Positions 8,138 through 17,372 of a stretch of DNA of 34,172 bases are shown piece by piece. Source of the DNA: Deltaproteobacteria bacterium (GTDB taxonomy: Bacteria > Bacillota > Desulfotomaculia > Desulfotomaculales > JAGUVT01); assembly GCA_020062745.1 (NCBI GenBank), contig JAGUVT010000015.1:1-34172 (forward strand), in the 5' to 3' direction. The notes beneath the pieces are model-generated. The model was given only the letters and a program-made list of their open reading frames with translations. It had not been told where the DNA came from and searched no databases. Both the position numbers and the translations under genes were made by a program. The stretch's first letter is position 1. Each line of letters begins with the position of its first letter.

Positions 8138-8197
8138 ATGCGTGAAGAACAAAAGCATAACACAGAATGGATAAATCCGGCCACGAAGGCTCTTTAG
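8138..8197 (+). CDS. putative 19-residue leader peptide
   Basis: AAGAAGGAG lies 9-10 bases before ATG 8138, and the frame runs 19 codons to TAG at 8195-8197 (MREEQKHNTEWINPATKAL). Its last codons form the 5' arm of the intrinsic terminator at 8185-8234, so a ribosome reaching the stop would cover that arm. This is the arrangement of translation-coupled attenuation. No run of a regulatory amino acid is obvious. Confidence 0.4.
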   Translation: MREEQKHNTEWINPATKAL

Positions 8198-8234
8198 TCC
8201 TTGCCGAAGCGAGGAAGAGTCTTCTTTTTTATTT
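8185..8234 (+). terminator. intrinsic terminator / attenuator before the chelatase D gene
   Basis: A ten-pair stem GAAGGCTCTT (8185-8194) with AAGAGTCTTC (8215-8224), one G-U pair, is followed by TTTTTTATTTT. A smaller inner pairing (CCTT with GAGG) can stack in the loop. It separates methylmutase copy 1 from the chelatase genes and would set the level of read-through. Confidence 0.7.
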
Positions 8235-8291
8235 TCAGGTGCCTTTTAAAAAAGATTTGGAACGGCCTGGATCATATAAAGGAGATAGATT

Positions 8292-10352
8292 ATGGGAGAT
8301 TACCGGCGTTTTACCTTTCCCTTTTCAGCTATAACCGGCCAGGAAAAGATGAAGAAGGGGCTTTTATTGAACGCGGTCAACCCGCGGCTTGGCGGCGTGC
8401 TGGCGCGCGGCGAAAAAGGGACGGCCAAGTCCACGGCGGTACGGGCGCTGGCAGCGCTTTTGCCGGAAATAGAGATGGTGGCGGGTTGTCCGTTTAACTG
8501 CGACCCGGATGATTACGACAGGCTTTGCCGACTCTGCCGTTCTCGCCTGGCGGACGGGCGGAGGCTGGAGAGAGCCTGCCGGCAGGTGCGGGTGGTAGAT
8601 CTGCCGGTGTCGGCCACCGAGGACAGGGTGGTGGGCAGCCTGGACTTTGAACACGCCGTCAAGCACGGCCGGCCCCGCTTTGAGCCCGGCCTTTTAGCCA
8701 GCGCCAACCGGGGGATTATTTATGTTGACGAGGTTAACCTGCTGGACGACCACATCGTCGATGTGCTTTTGGACGCCGCCGCCATGGGAGTAAATGTGGT
8801 AGAACGCGAGGGCATCTCCTACAGCCATCCGGCGGAATTTATCCTGGTGGGCACCATGAACCCCGAAGAAGGTGACCTGCGCCCGCAGCTGCTGGACCGG
8901 TTCGGCCTGTGCGTCCAGGTGGAGGGGGTTACGGATCCCGGCGAACGGGTAGAAATTGCCAGGCGGCGCGAAGCCTTCGACGCCGACCCCCTTGGCTTTA
9001 TTGCCCAGTGGTCGGAAGAAGAACAGCGTTTGAGAGAAAGGATTACCGCTGCCCGCCGCCTGCTGCCGGCAGTGATCATTGCGCCGGAATTGCTGGATCT
9101 GATTTCCGGATTGTGCCTGGACGCCTTTGTAGCCGGCCACCGGGCCGACATCATTATGGCGGCCGCTGCCCGCACCATCGCGGCCTGGAACGGTCGTACC
9201 GGGGTCGAAGAAAGTGACGTTTATGAGGCTGTCGAACTGGTATTGTTCCACCGGGCGCGGGAAGCGCCCCCGCCGCCCCCCGAACAGCCCGAGCCGCGGG
9301 ACGAGCAGGAGGAGCAGGAAGAACCGCCGGAACAAGAGGAAGAAGACGACGACAGCCGGGAACAGGAGCAAGAACCGCCCGAAGAGCCCGCAGAGACACC
9401 GCCGCCGGGGCAGCAGGATCCGGAACCGGAAGAAAAGGAACAGCAAGAAGAGCAGAAACAGGACGGCGAGCAGGAACAGGATGCCCCTTCCCCTGCGGCG
9501 CCGCAGGAAACCGTGTTTACCGTCGGGCAGCCCTTCCCTGTAAAACGCATCAGCCGCGACCGGGACCGTATTTTGCGGAAGGGCTCCGGAAGGCGCTCCC
9601 GCACCAAAACCGCCTCCAAGGCCGGCCGCTACGTACGCAGCGCCATGCAGCGCAAGAACGACGACCTGGCCTTCGACGCCACCTTGCGGGCGGCGGCCCC
9701 GCACCAGACGCGCCGGCCGCGGGAAGGGGTGGCTATTGCCATTGAGCCTGTAGATATCCGGGAGAAAGTGCGGGAGAAGCGCATCGGCAACTTCCTGCTT
9801 TTCGTGGTTGACGCCAGCGGGTCGATGGGAGCCCAGCAGCGGATGGTGGAAACCAAGGGGGCCATCCTCTCCCTGCTGCTGGACGCCTACCAGAAAAGGG
9901 ACCGCATCGGGATGGTGGCGTTCAAGGGCCATACGGCGGAAACGCTCCTGCCGCCTACCAGCAGTGTGGAGATGGCCCACAAACTCCTGGAAGAGCTGCC
10001 GACGGGAGGCAAGACGCCCCTGTCCGCCGGCCTTATTAAAGCCTTCGAGGTGGCCAGGGCTCACCTTTATAAAGACCCGAACATTTCGCCGCTCTTGATA
10101 ATTGTTTCCGACGGCAAGGGCAATGTAAGCATGGGCGCCGGCAAGCCCCTGGCTGAGGCGCGCCGGGCGGCGGAAATCATCAGGGACGAGGAGAGAATCA
10201 AAACCCTGGTCGTCGACGTGGAGAAAGACGGCTTCCTCGCTTTCGGGCTGGCCCGGGAATTAGCCGCAACCCTCGGCGCCGGGTACTATAAAATCGATGA
10301 TTTGAAAGCCGATACCCTGGTGCAGGCGGTAAAGTGCCTGAATGACGCCTGA
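8292..10352 (+). CDS. ChlD/BchD-like metal chelatase subunit (AAA+ plus VWA)
   Basis: A 686-residue chelatase subunit related to Mg-chelatase D and the cobaltochelatase partners of CobN. The AAA+ domain (about 1-320) has Walker [10 protein letters not shown] (40-48), Walker B region [11 protein letters not shown] and sensor [18 protein letters not shown]. The middle (about 325-402) is a low-complexity Pro/Glu/Gln linker. The C-terminal VWA domain has the MIDAS DASGSMG (about 506), TPLSAG and SDGKGN. Unlike classical BchD, the ATPase motifs look intact. A four-cysteine insert (C66, C70, C79, C82; spacing 3-8-2) sits after Walker A and recurs in the next gene. It should couple ATP hydrolysis to metal insertion by the CobN-type subunit. 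Start fixed by AAAGGAGATAGATT before ATG. Confidence 0.92.
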   Translation: MGDYRRFTFPFSAITGQEKMKKGLLLNAVNPRLGGVLARGEKGTAKSTAVRALAALLPEIEMVAGCPFNCDPDDYDRLCRLCRSRLADGRRLERACRQVRVVDLPVSATEDRVVGSLDFEHAVKHGRPRFEPGLLASANRGIIYVDEVNLLDDHIVDVLLDAAAMGVNVVEREGISYSHPAEFILVGTMNPEEGDLRPQLLDRFGLCVQVEGVTDPGERVEIARRREAFDADPLGFIAQWSEEEQRLRERITAARRLLPAVIIAPELLDLISGLCLDAFVAGHRADIIMAAAARTIAAWNGRTGVEESDVYEAVELVLFHRAREAPPPPPEQPEPRDEQEEQEEPPEQEEEDDDSREQEQEPPEEPAETPPPGQQDPEPEEKEQQEEQKQDGEQEQDAPSPAAPQETVFTVGQPFPVKRISRDRDRILRKGSGRRSRTKTASKAGRYVRSAMQRKNDDLAFDATLRAAAPHQTRRPREGVAIAIEPVDIREKVREKRIGNFLLFVVDASGSMGAQQRMVETKGAILSLLLDAYQKRDRIGMVAFKGHTAETLLPPTSSVEMAHKLLEELPTGGKTPLSAGLIKAFEVARAHLYKDPNISPLLIIVSDGKGNVSMGAGKPLAEARRAAEIIRDEERIKTLVVDVEKDGFLAFGLARELAATLGAGYYKIDDLKADTLVQAVKCLNDA

Positions 10353-10390
10353 CCCGGCGCCTTGACTTATTAATTAAGGAGTGTTTAAAA

Positions 10391-11452
10391 ATGGACGAAT
10401 TCAAAAAAATCTATCCCTTTTCCGCGATTGTGGGACAAGATGAAATGAAAAGAGGGCTGCTTCTTAACGCAGTTAACCCCAAGCTTTCCGGAGTCCTGAT
10501 CCGCGGGGAAAAGGGGACGGCCAAATCCACAGCCGTGCGGGCGCTGGCGGCGCTGCTGCCGGAAATTGAGGTGGCGCCGGATTGCGTGTACGGCTGCGCT
10601 CCGGACGACCTGACCACCATGTGCGCGCAGTGCCGGGAGCGCCTGGCCGCCGACGGGGAACTACCCCGGAAGCGGCGGAAGATGCGGGTGATCGACCTGC
10701 CGGTATCGGCCACTGAAGACAGGGTGGTGGGTACCCTTGATATTGAAAAGGCCATCAAAAAAGGGGAGAAGCATTTCGAACCCGGTGTGCTCGCCCAGGC
10801 AAACCGGGGCATCCTTTATGTGGATGAGGTAAACCTCCTGGACGACCACATCGTGGACGTGCTCCTGGACTCGGCGGCCATGGGGGTTAATACCGTGGAG
10901 CGGGAAGGGGTGTCTTTCACCCACCCGGCCAACTTTATTCTGGTGGGCACCATGAACCCCGAAGAAGGTGAGCTCAGGCCCCAGCTCCTGGACCGCTTCG
11001 GGCTGTGCGTGAACATCGCCGGCATCCCTGATCCCGCGCTCAGGGTGGAAGTGGTCAAGCGCAGGGCCGCTTTCGAGGAGGATCCGGAAGGGTTTGCCCG
11101 GCAGTGGGAGGAAGAGGAGGAGCGCTTGCGCCGGCAAATCGTGGCGGCCAAAGCGCTCCTGCCGGCAGTCCGGATATCGGACGAGATGCTCTTTTTAATC
11201 GCCCGGATTGCCGTCGAAATGGGGGTGGACGGCCACCGGGCCGACCTGGTCATGATGAAGGCGGCCAAAACTACGGCGGCGCTGCACGGTAGGGAGGAAG
11301 TCATTGAAGAGGATGTGAGCCGGTCGGTAGACCTGGCCCTGCTCCACCGCATGCGCCGCAAGCCCTTCCAGGACCTGGCCATGGACCGGGAGAAACTCCA
11401 GGGGGTGATTGGAGGGCCGCGGCAAAGCCACCAGCACAACCATGCCCATTAA
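10391..11452 (+). CDS. ChlI/BchI-like metal chelatase ATPase subunit
   Basis: A 353-residue AAA+ ATPase very similar to the N-terminal half of the preceding gene, pointing to duplication. It has Walker [21 protein letters not shown], and the [18 protein letters not shown] sensor/arginine-finger region. The same cysteine insert is present (C65, C69, C78, C81). It has no VWA domain and ends in a short His-rich tail (HQHNHAH) that could bind metal. It would form the I-type hexamer working with the D-like protein and CobN. AAGGAG precedes ATG 10391, 38 bases after the previous stop. Confidence 0.92.
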   Translation: MDEFKKIYPFSAIVGQDEMKRGLLLNAVNPKLSGVLIRGEKGTAKSTAVRALAALLPEIEVAPDCVYGCAPDDLTTMCAQCRERLAADGELPRKRRKMRVIDLPVSATEDRVVGTLDIEKAIKKGEKHFEPGVLAQANRGILYVDEVNLLDDHIVDVLLDSAAMGVNTVEREGVSFTHPANFILVGTMNPEEGELRPQLLDRFGLCVNIAGIPDPALRVEVVKRRAAFEEDPEGFARQWEEEEERLRRQIVAAKALLPAVRISDEMLFLIARIAVEMGVDGHRADLVMMKAAKTTAALHGREEVIEEDVSRSVDLALLHRMRRKPFQDLAMDREKLQGVIGGPRQSHQHNHAH

Positions 11453-11574
11453 CCATGCCGGCACGCCCGGACGCGGCGACCGCCGCTCTCATCATGATTT
11501 TCGATGTTAATAAGGTTTTGCAGGACAATGATAGAGGAAAGGTTGTAATAATTGCAGAGGAGTTTTCCAGATAG

Positions 11575-12414
11575 ATGATTGAAATAAAACAGCTGGCCAA
11601 ACAGTACGGCAACATTCAGGCCGTTGCCGGGCTGGATTTGATCATTGACGCCGGCGAAATTTTCGGCCTGCTGGGGCCGAACGGGGCCGGCAAAACCACC
11701 ACTATTAGAATGCTCACCATGCTTACCAGACCCTCCGGCGGAAGCGCGTTTATCAACGGATGCGAGATAACCCGGGATTTGGGCAGGGTAAAAAAGGAAA
11801 TCGGCGTGGTTCCCCAGCATATCAACCTGGATCTGGAGCTGACGGCCCGGGAAAACCTGGAGCTGCACGGGCGGCTGCATAAAATGCCGGGAGCGGAGCG
11901 ACGGCGGAGAATTCAAGAACTCCTCGACTATGTGGAGCTGGCCGACCGGGCCCATGACCTGGCGGGCAAATTTTCCGGCGGGATGAAGCGGCGGCTGATG
12001 ATTGCCCGGGCTTTGATGCACCGCCCCGGCGTGCTGTTCCTGGACGAGCCGACGGCCGGGCTCGATCCCCAGACGCGGCGCAAAATCTGGGATTTGATCA
12101 GGAGGATGAACGGCGAGGGCATGACCGTTTTGCTGACCACCCACTATATTGAAGAAGCGGATGCGCTCTGCCGCCGGGTGGGGATTATGGACCGCGGCCG
12201 GCTGATTGCCCTGGACACGCCGGCGGAACTGAAGAAGAAAGTGGGGGAAATAGTCGTTGAGGCGCACAAACAGGGCGAAACCGAATACCGGTTTTTTACC
12301 GGCCGGGAGCAGGCCCTGGAATATGCCGGTAACCTGACGAAAAACGTTACGATCCGGGAGGCCGACTTAGAAGATGTCTTTGTTGAGCTGACCGGCCGCA
12401 AAGTAGGTGATTAG
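11575..12414 (+). CDS. DrrA-like ABC exporter ATPase, copy 2
   Basis: A 279-residue ABC ATPase with Walker A GPNGAGKTT, signature FSGGMKRRL, Walker B VLFLDEPTAGLDP and the C-terminal LEDVFVELTGR end. It closely parallels the ATPase at 4830 but lacks that protein's N-terminal extension. It pairs with the permease directly downstream. Its stop and the permease start region overlap or abut (see that entry). GAGGAG lies 11-17 bases before ATG 11575. The 120 bases upstream hold no gene. Confidence 0.9.
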   Translation: MIEIKQLAKQYGNIQAVAGLDLIIDAGEIFGLLGPNGAGKTTTIRMLTMLTRPSGGSAFINGCEITRDLGRVKKEIGVVPQHINLDLELTARENLELHGRLHKMPGAERRRRIQELLDYVELADRAHDLAGKFSGGMKRRLMIARALMHRPGVLFLDEPTAGLDPQTRRKIWDLIRRMNGEGMTVLLTTHYIEEADALCRRVGIMDRGRLIALDTPAELKKKVGEIVVEAHKQGETEYRFFTGREQALEYAGNLTKNVTIREADLEDVFVELTGRKVGD

Positions 12415-12446
12415 AGATCGACTTCTACACTGTATTCTGGCGGGAA

Positions 12447-13154
12447 ATGATTGTTTTACGGCGCACTTTCAGCAAGTTTTTCGCTTCCCGCCTGGTCGGA
12501 CCCCTGCTCTACCTGGTGGCTTTCGGCTGGGGACTGGGGCGGAGCATCCAGATGGACGGCGGCAGTTACCTGGAATTCATCGTGCCGGGGATTATCGCCC
12601 TGAGCGCCATGAATACCAGTTTCAGCGCTGTAGGGATTAACCTCAACATGAGCCGGCTTTACCACAAGACCCTGGACGAGTACCTGATCGCTCCAATCAG
12701 CCCGGGCGCCTTTGTGCTGGGCAAAGTGCTGGCCGGCACCGTGCGCGGGCTGATTGCGTGCCTGATCATCCTGGCGCTGGCCTTCCTGTTCGGGGCGCGC
12801 CTGGCGGCGAACGGCTGGTTTTTTCTGGTGGTCCTGCTCACCTGTTTTCTCTTTTCCGCCCTGGGGGCGGTGGCTGCCATGGTGGTCAATTCCCACGAAG
12901 ACATGGCCAATTTCTCCACATTTGTCATTTTACCCATGTCTTTTTTATGCGGCACCTTTTTTTCGCCGGACCGCCTGCCGCAAGTTTTTAGTTTTGTTAT
13001 TGAAATCCTGCCTCTTACCCACGCCAGCTACCTGCTGCGCGCCATTGGCTCCGGGACCGGGATGCCCGGGCTCTCCCTGGCGGCGCTGGTCCTCTATACG
13101 GCGGTTTTTTATGCAGGAGGCGTGCTGGCGGTGTGGAAAGTAAGGAAGTCTTAA
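12447..13154 (+). CDS. ABC-2 type exporter permease, copy 2
   Basis: A 235-residue membrane protein, homologous to the permease at 5722 (YLEFIVPGIIALSAMNTSF, TLDEYLIAPIS, LPMSFLCGTFFSPDRLPQ). ATG 12447 gives a slightly short N-terminus. The same frame is open from 12411 and reads DFYTVFWREM, the usual start of this family, but without a start codon. A GTG at 12407 begins MIRD in another frame, so one extra base near 12419 would explain the mismatch. Either a recent frameshift or sequence error moved the start, or the protein begins at 12447. Only one permease gene is present here, against two in the first exporter. Confidence 0.82.
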   Translation: MIVLRRTFSKFFASRLVGPLLYLVAFGWGLGRSIQMDGGSYLEFIVPGIIALSAMNTSFSAVGINLNMSRLYHKTLDEYLIAPISPGAFVLGKVLAGTVRGLIACLIILALAFLFGARLAANGWFFLVVLLTCFLFSALGAVAAMVVNSHEDMANFSTFVILPMSFLCGTFFSPDRLPQVFSFVIEILPLTHASYLLRAIGSGTGMPGLSLAALVLYTAVFYAGGVLAVWKVRKS

Positions 13155-13191
13155 ACTTTTAATTTTTGAAACGAACAGAAGAACTGTTCAG

Positions 13192-13250
13192 AAAAACCAC
13201 GAAGGTTTTGTGTTTGTAAAAATACAAGGCAGGCGTGGTTTTTTGTCTTT
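13192..13250 (+). terminator. intrinsic terminator upstream of cobN
   Basis: AAAAACCACG (13192-13201) pairs with CGTGGTTTTT (13234-13243), and the T-rich run continues to 13250. The 32-base loop holds a small hairpin (TTGTA, four A, TACAA). A separate hairpin GAACAG/CTGTTC lies just upstream at about 13174-13190. The terminator separates the exporter from cobN. Confidence 0.65.
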
Positions 13251-13413
13251 TGGCCCTGGCGAGAAAAAATGCGGTCAACCTGTTATAGGGCGCCCACTTA
13301 CCTCCACGTTTTTGTATTTTACTTGCACGCCTGAATCAATTATACCACTTAAGGCACAATCCCTTTTCGTTCCGTTTTGTGTCTTGAGTAAAAAAGAAAG
13401 GATGTTTACGAAA
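13251..13413 (+). promoter_or_regulatory. cobN leader with inverted sequences and weak promoter
   Basis: No gene is visible. CCACG near 13303 and CACGCCTG near 13326 are complementary to the right arm of the terminator just upstream (CAGGCGTGG), so an alternative pairing that breaks the terminator is possible. A weak promoter can be read: TTTACT 13318-13323, 17 bases, TATACC 13341-13346. The B12 aptamer core is absent here. Confidence 0.35.
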
Positions 13414-16400
13414 ATGAAAAAGATTACCGCCATACTGTGGCACAGCCACAGTACCACCATGCGGCGGGCAAAAGAACTGGTTAAGGACACCCTGTCCGTG
13501 GAAGTTTATTCGGCCCGCTTCCTGGACGAAGGAAAGGAAGACCTGGTTGCGGCGCTGGCCGGTATGGAGCAGGCCGATCTGGTTTTTCTCTACCGTTCCG
13601 CCGCCGAAAATATCTGGGATCAAATGGAAGAAGCTGTCAGAAGGTTAAACAAGCCCGTGGTCTGCGTGGCCCACGACCCGGCCCTGTGGACGCTTTCCAC
13701 CGTCGGCCCGGAAATGATCTCCCGCTGCCAGAGCTATGTCGTTCAGGGTGGCGAGGATAACTTTGCCCGGATGCTCCGCTACCTGGCCGCGGAGGTGCTG
13801 GGTGAGCAGGTGGGGTACGCTGATCCGGTGATATACCCCTGGGAAGGGATTTACCACCCGGCGGCGCCGGAGCATTTTACCTCGGCGGAAAGTTATCTTG
13901 AGTGGTATGGTCCGTACCGGCGTGATCTTGAAGGCAGTCCGCAGCCGGATGGATTATCGCCCGACCCCAACTGGACGGCTGTTTCTTTTACCCCGGACGT
14001 TCCCACCGTGGGCCTGCTTTTTACCCGAAACAACTGGGTAAACGGCAACCTGGCAGTGGAAAATTTACTGATCCGCCTGCTGGAAGAGAAGGGTTTTAAC
14101 GTCATTCCTGCCTTCTGCTACTCGTTAAAAGACGCCGAACTAGGGACAAAAGGCTCCGGGGAGGTGGTGCGCCAGTACTACTTTGATCGGGACGGGCGGC
14201 CGCGCCTCAACGCCCTGGTCAAGCTTATCTCCTTCTTCCTGGAGGCGCGCATCATGACCGACGACTTTTTAAAAGAGAGCGTGGCTTCTTCCGGCGTAAC
14301 TCTTTTGCAGAAGCTCAACGTCCCCGTCTTTCAGCCGGTGACTTCCTTTTACCGCACGGTGGAGGAATGGGCTGAAGATCCCCAGGGCTTAAACCGGGAC
14401 ATCGCCTGGTGCATATCGCTGCCGGAGTTTGAAGGAGTCATTGAGCCCATTTTCATTGCCGGCGCCAAACGGGAAGGAGAGCTGGAAGTGCGCGTGCCGG
14501 TGGCGGAGCGATGCCGGCATCTGGTGGAGCGGGTGGCAAGCTGGATCAGGCTGGCCCAAAGGCCGGTGTCCGAAAGAAAGGTTGCCTTCATCCTGCACAA
14601 CAACTCCTGCGCCTCGGTGGAGGCCACCGTAGGCGGCGGGGCCAACCTGGACACCCTGGAGAGCGTGGCCCGGGTGCTGCAGCGGATGCAGGAGGCAGGC
14701 TACCGGGTGGAGCCCCCTTCCTCGGGCAAAGAACTAATCGACACTATTATGGACCGCAAGGCCATCTCCGAGTTCCGCTGGACCACGACGGACGAAATAA
14801 TCGGCAAGGGCGGGGCTTTGAAACTCATGCCGGTGGAAGAGTACAGGGAGTGGTTCGACACTTTGTCCCCGCAAGTTAAAGAACGCCTCACCGGAGCCTG
14901 GGGCGCCCCGCCCGGAGAAGCCAAAAACGGTGTGCCCGCCGCCATGGTTCACGACGGCAAGATCATTATCACCGGCGTGCAGTACGGGAACGCCGTGGTC
15001 TGCGTGCAGCCGAAAAGGGGCTGCGCCGGGGCGCGCTGCGACGGGCAGGTCTGCAAAATCCTGCATGACCCGGACATCCCGCCGCCCCACCAGTATCTGG
15101 CCACCTACCGCTTCCTGGAGCGGGACTTCGGCGTGGACGCCTTGGTGCACGTCGGTACCCACGGCAACCTGGAGTTCCTGCCCGGCAAGGGCGTTGGCCT
15201 CTCCGGCGACTGTTATCCCGATCTGGCCATCGGCGCCATACCGCACCTTTATATCTATAACGCCGACAACCCGCCGGAAGGGACCATCGCCAAAAGGAGG
15301 AGCTACGCCGCCCTGGTGGACCACATGCAGACGGTAATGACCGGGGGCGGGCTCTACGACGAGCTGGCCGAACTGGACCGCTGCCTGGAGGAATACGAAA
15401 AGGCCAAGGTGGCCGACCCGGGCCGGGCGCATATGCTGGAGCACCTGATTATCGAGGAAATCCGGAAGACCAACCTGGATAAACAGATTGATGTGGAGGG
15501 CGGCCACGAGTCATTTGCCGCCATAGCCGAAAAAGCCCACGCCGTGCTTTCCGTCATCCGCAACACCCAGGTCCAGGACGGCCAGCACATCTTCGGGGAT
15601 TTGCCGGAAGACGAACGCCGGGTGGAATTCATCAACTCCATCCTGCGCTTTGACGCCGGTCAGGAAATCTCCCTGCGCCGCGCCGTGGCTGGCCTCATGG
15701 ACCTGGACCTGGCCGGACTGCTGGCCGACCAGGGAAGGATTTCCCTGCGCCACGGCAAATCCCACGGCGTGCTTTTAGAGGATATCGATGCAGCGGCCAG
15801 GGCTTTTATCGCCCGGTTCCTGAAAGGACAAGAGGTGGACGCCGGCCTGGCCCAAGAAGTTTTGGGAGATAAGTTTCTTTGCGCCGAAGCCTTGCCCATG
15901 CTGAACGCCGCTCTGCCCCGGGTGCTGGACCTCAATGCCCGCATTGAGGCCTCCAGGGAGATCGAATCCCTTCTCTCCGGCTTTGCCGGGGGGTATATCC
16001 CCGCCGGCCCCTCCGGCCTGATCACCCGCGGGCGGGACGACGTCCTGCCCACCGGCCGGAACTTCTATTCCCTGGACCCCCACCGGGCGCCCACCCGGGC
16101 AGCCTGGGAGGTGGGGAAGCGCCTGGCCGAAAAAGTACTGGCCAAGCACCTGGATGAAGAGGGCCGCTATCCGGAAAACGTGGCCCTGTACTGGATGTGT
16201 AACGATATCATGTGGGCGGACGGCGAAGGACTGGGGCAGATGTTTTACCTGCTCGGCGTAAAGCCGAAGTGGCTACCCAACGGGCGGGTGGCCGGCGTCG
16301 AGGTGATCCCGCCGGAAGAGCTGGGGCGGCCCCGCATCGACCTGACCGTGCGGGTTTCCGGCATCACCCGGGACAACTTCCCCAACTGCGTGGAACTCCT

Positions 16401-17349
16401 GGACGAGGCCGTCCAGGCCGTGGCCGCCCTGGACGAACCGGTTGAGCAAAACTACGTCCGCAAGCACACCCTGGCCCAATTGGACGGCCAGAGCGACGCG
16501 CAAGCCTGGCGGGACGCCACCCTGCGCATCTTCGCCTCCAGGCCCGGCACTTACCAGGCCGGGGTGAACCTGGCCGTCTATGCCTCGGCCTGGAAAGAAG
16601 AAAAAGACCTGGCCGACATCTTCGTCTACTGGAACGGCTACGCCTACGGCAAGGGCGTCTTCGGCCGGGAGGCCTTCCGCCAGCTCCAGGCCGGCCTGAA
16701 GACGGTGGACGTCACCTACAACAAGGTGGTCACTGACGAGTACGACCTCTTCGGCTGCTGCTGTTACTTCGGCACCCACGGCGGCATGACCGCCGCCGCC
16801 CGGGCGGCTTCCGGCAAAGAAGTGAAGACCTACTACGGCGATACCAGGGAGCCGGAGCACGTGGAGGTGCGCACCCTGGCCGACGAAGTGCGCCGCGTGG
16901 TGCGGACGAAACTCTTGAACCCCAAGTGGATCGAGGGGCAGAAAAGGCACGGCTACAAGGGCGCCGGGGACATTTCCAAGCGCGTCGGCCGGGTCTACGG
17001 CTGGGAGGCCACCACGCATGAAGTGGACGACTGGGTCTTCGACGACATCACCAGGACCTTTATCATGGACGAGGAAAACCGCCGGTTCTTCGAAGAGCAC
17101 AACCCCTGGGCTCTGGAAGAAATCGCCCGTCGGCTTTTGGAGGCCCACCAGCGCGGCCTCTGGAAAGCCGACCCTGAAATGCTGGAAGGTTTGAAAGAAC
17201 ACTACCTGGAAATCGAAGGCTGGCTGGAAGAAGAGATGGGCGAGGTCAAGGGCGAGTTCCAGGGCGGCACCATCGACATCCTCACCGCCGAGGAGGTGGC
17301 CGACTGGGGCGCCAAGATGCAGGAAATAAAGGCAAAGCTGGGAAGCTGA
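13414..17349 (+). CDS. cobN: CobN-type cobaltochelatase large subunit
   Basis: A 1311-residue member of the CobN/BchH family, the porphyrin- or corrin-binding subunit that inserts the metal with help from the I- and D-type ATPases. Conserved family features include HVGTHGNLEFLPGK (about residue 578), HLYIYNADNPPEGTIAKRR, LYWMCNDIMWADGEG and the C-terminal FGCCCYFGTHGG. The frame stays open to 13210, but that extension has no family similarity. ATG 13414 has AAAGGA at good distance, while ATG 13402 is too close to it. Its length and motifs fit CobN better than Mg-chelatase H, and the B12 riboswitch and CobH neighbours agree. Cobalt is the expected metal; nickel or another tetrapyrrole cannot be excluded. 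Confidence 0.92.
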   Translation: MKKITAILWHSHSTTMRRAKELVKDTLSVEVYSARFLDEGKEDLVAALAGMEQADLVFLYRSAAENIWDQMEEAVRRLNKPVVCVAHDPALWTLSTVGPEMISRCQSYVVQGGEDNFARMLRYLAAEVLGEQVGYADPVIYPWEGIYHPAAPEHFTSAESYLEWYGPYRRDLEGSPQPDGLSPDPNWTAVSFTPDVPTVGLLFTRNNWVNGNLAVENLLIRLLEEKGFNVIPAFCYSLKDAELGTKGSGEVVRQYYFDRDGRPRLNALVKLISFFLEARIMTDDFLKESVASSGVTLLQKLNVPVFQPVTSFYRTVEEWAEDPQGLNRDIAWCISLPEFEGVIEPIFIAGAKREGELEVRVPVAERCRHLVERVASWIRLAQRPVSERKVAFILHNNSCASVEATVGGGANLDTLESVARVLQRMQEAGYRVEPPSSGKELIDTIMDRKAISEFRWTTTDEIIGKGGALKLMPVEEYREWFDTLSPQVKERLTGAWGAPPGEAKNGVPAAMVHDGKIIITGVQYGNAVVCVQPKRGCAGARCDGQVCKILHDPDIPPPHQYLATYRFLERDFGVDALVHVGTHGNLEFLPGKGVGLSGDCYPDLAIGAIPHLYIYNADNPPEGTIAKRRSYAALVDHMQTVMTGGGLYDELAELDRCLEEYEKAKVADPGRAHMLEHLIIEEIRKTNLDKQIDVEGGHESFAAIAEKAHAVLSVIRNTQVQDGQHIFGDLPEDERRVEFINSILRFDAGQEISLRRAVAGLMDLDLAGLLADQGRISLRHGKSHGVLLEDIDAAARAFIARFLKGQEVDAGLAQEVLGDKFLCAEALPMLNAALPRVLDLNARIEASREIESLLSGFAGGYIPAGPSGLITRGRDDVLPTGRNFYSLDPHRAPTRAAWEVGKRLAEKVLAKHLDEEGRYPENVALYWMCNDIMWADGEGLGQMFYLLGVKPKWLPNGRVAGVEVIPPEELGRPRIDLTVRVSGITRDNFPNCVELLDEAVQAVAALDEPVEQNYVRKHTLAQLDGQSDAQAWRDATLRIFASRPGTYQAGVNLAVYASAWKEEKDLADIFVYWNGYAYGKGVFGREAFRQLQAGLKTVDVTYNKVVTDEYDLFGCCCYFGTHGGMTAAARAASGKEVKTYYGDTREPEHVEVRTLADEVRRVVRTKLLNPKWIEGQKRHGYKGAGDISKRVGRVYGWEATTHEVDDWVFDDITRTFIMDEENRRFFEEHNPWALEEIARRLLEAHQRGLWKADPEMLEGLKEHYLEIEGWLEEEMGEVKGEFQGGTIDILTAEEVADWGAKMQEIKAKLGS

Positions 17350-17372
17350 ATTAAGAAAGGGGATGAACGGAC

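Noticed and set aside
8694-10064. 456-codon frame on the - strand
   Set aside because: It is antisense to the ChlD-like gene, which has full domain evidence. Its composition mirrors the GC-rich Pro/Glu linker on the other strand.
13210-13413. N-terminal extension of cobN from GTG 13210
   Set aside because: It runs through the terminator and has no CobN-like sequence; ATG 13414 has a proper ribosome binding site and the family N-terminus.
13155-13413. Second cobalamin riboswitch ahead of cobN
   Set aside because: Hairpins are present, but the conserved B12 core seen at 4451-4583 is absent.
16273-17202. 309-codon frame on the - strand
   Set aside because: It is antisense to the conserved C-terminal part of cobN; no family similarity of its own.
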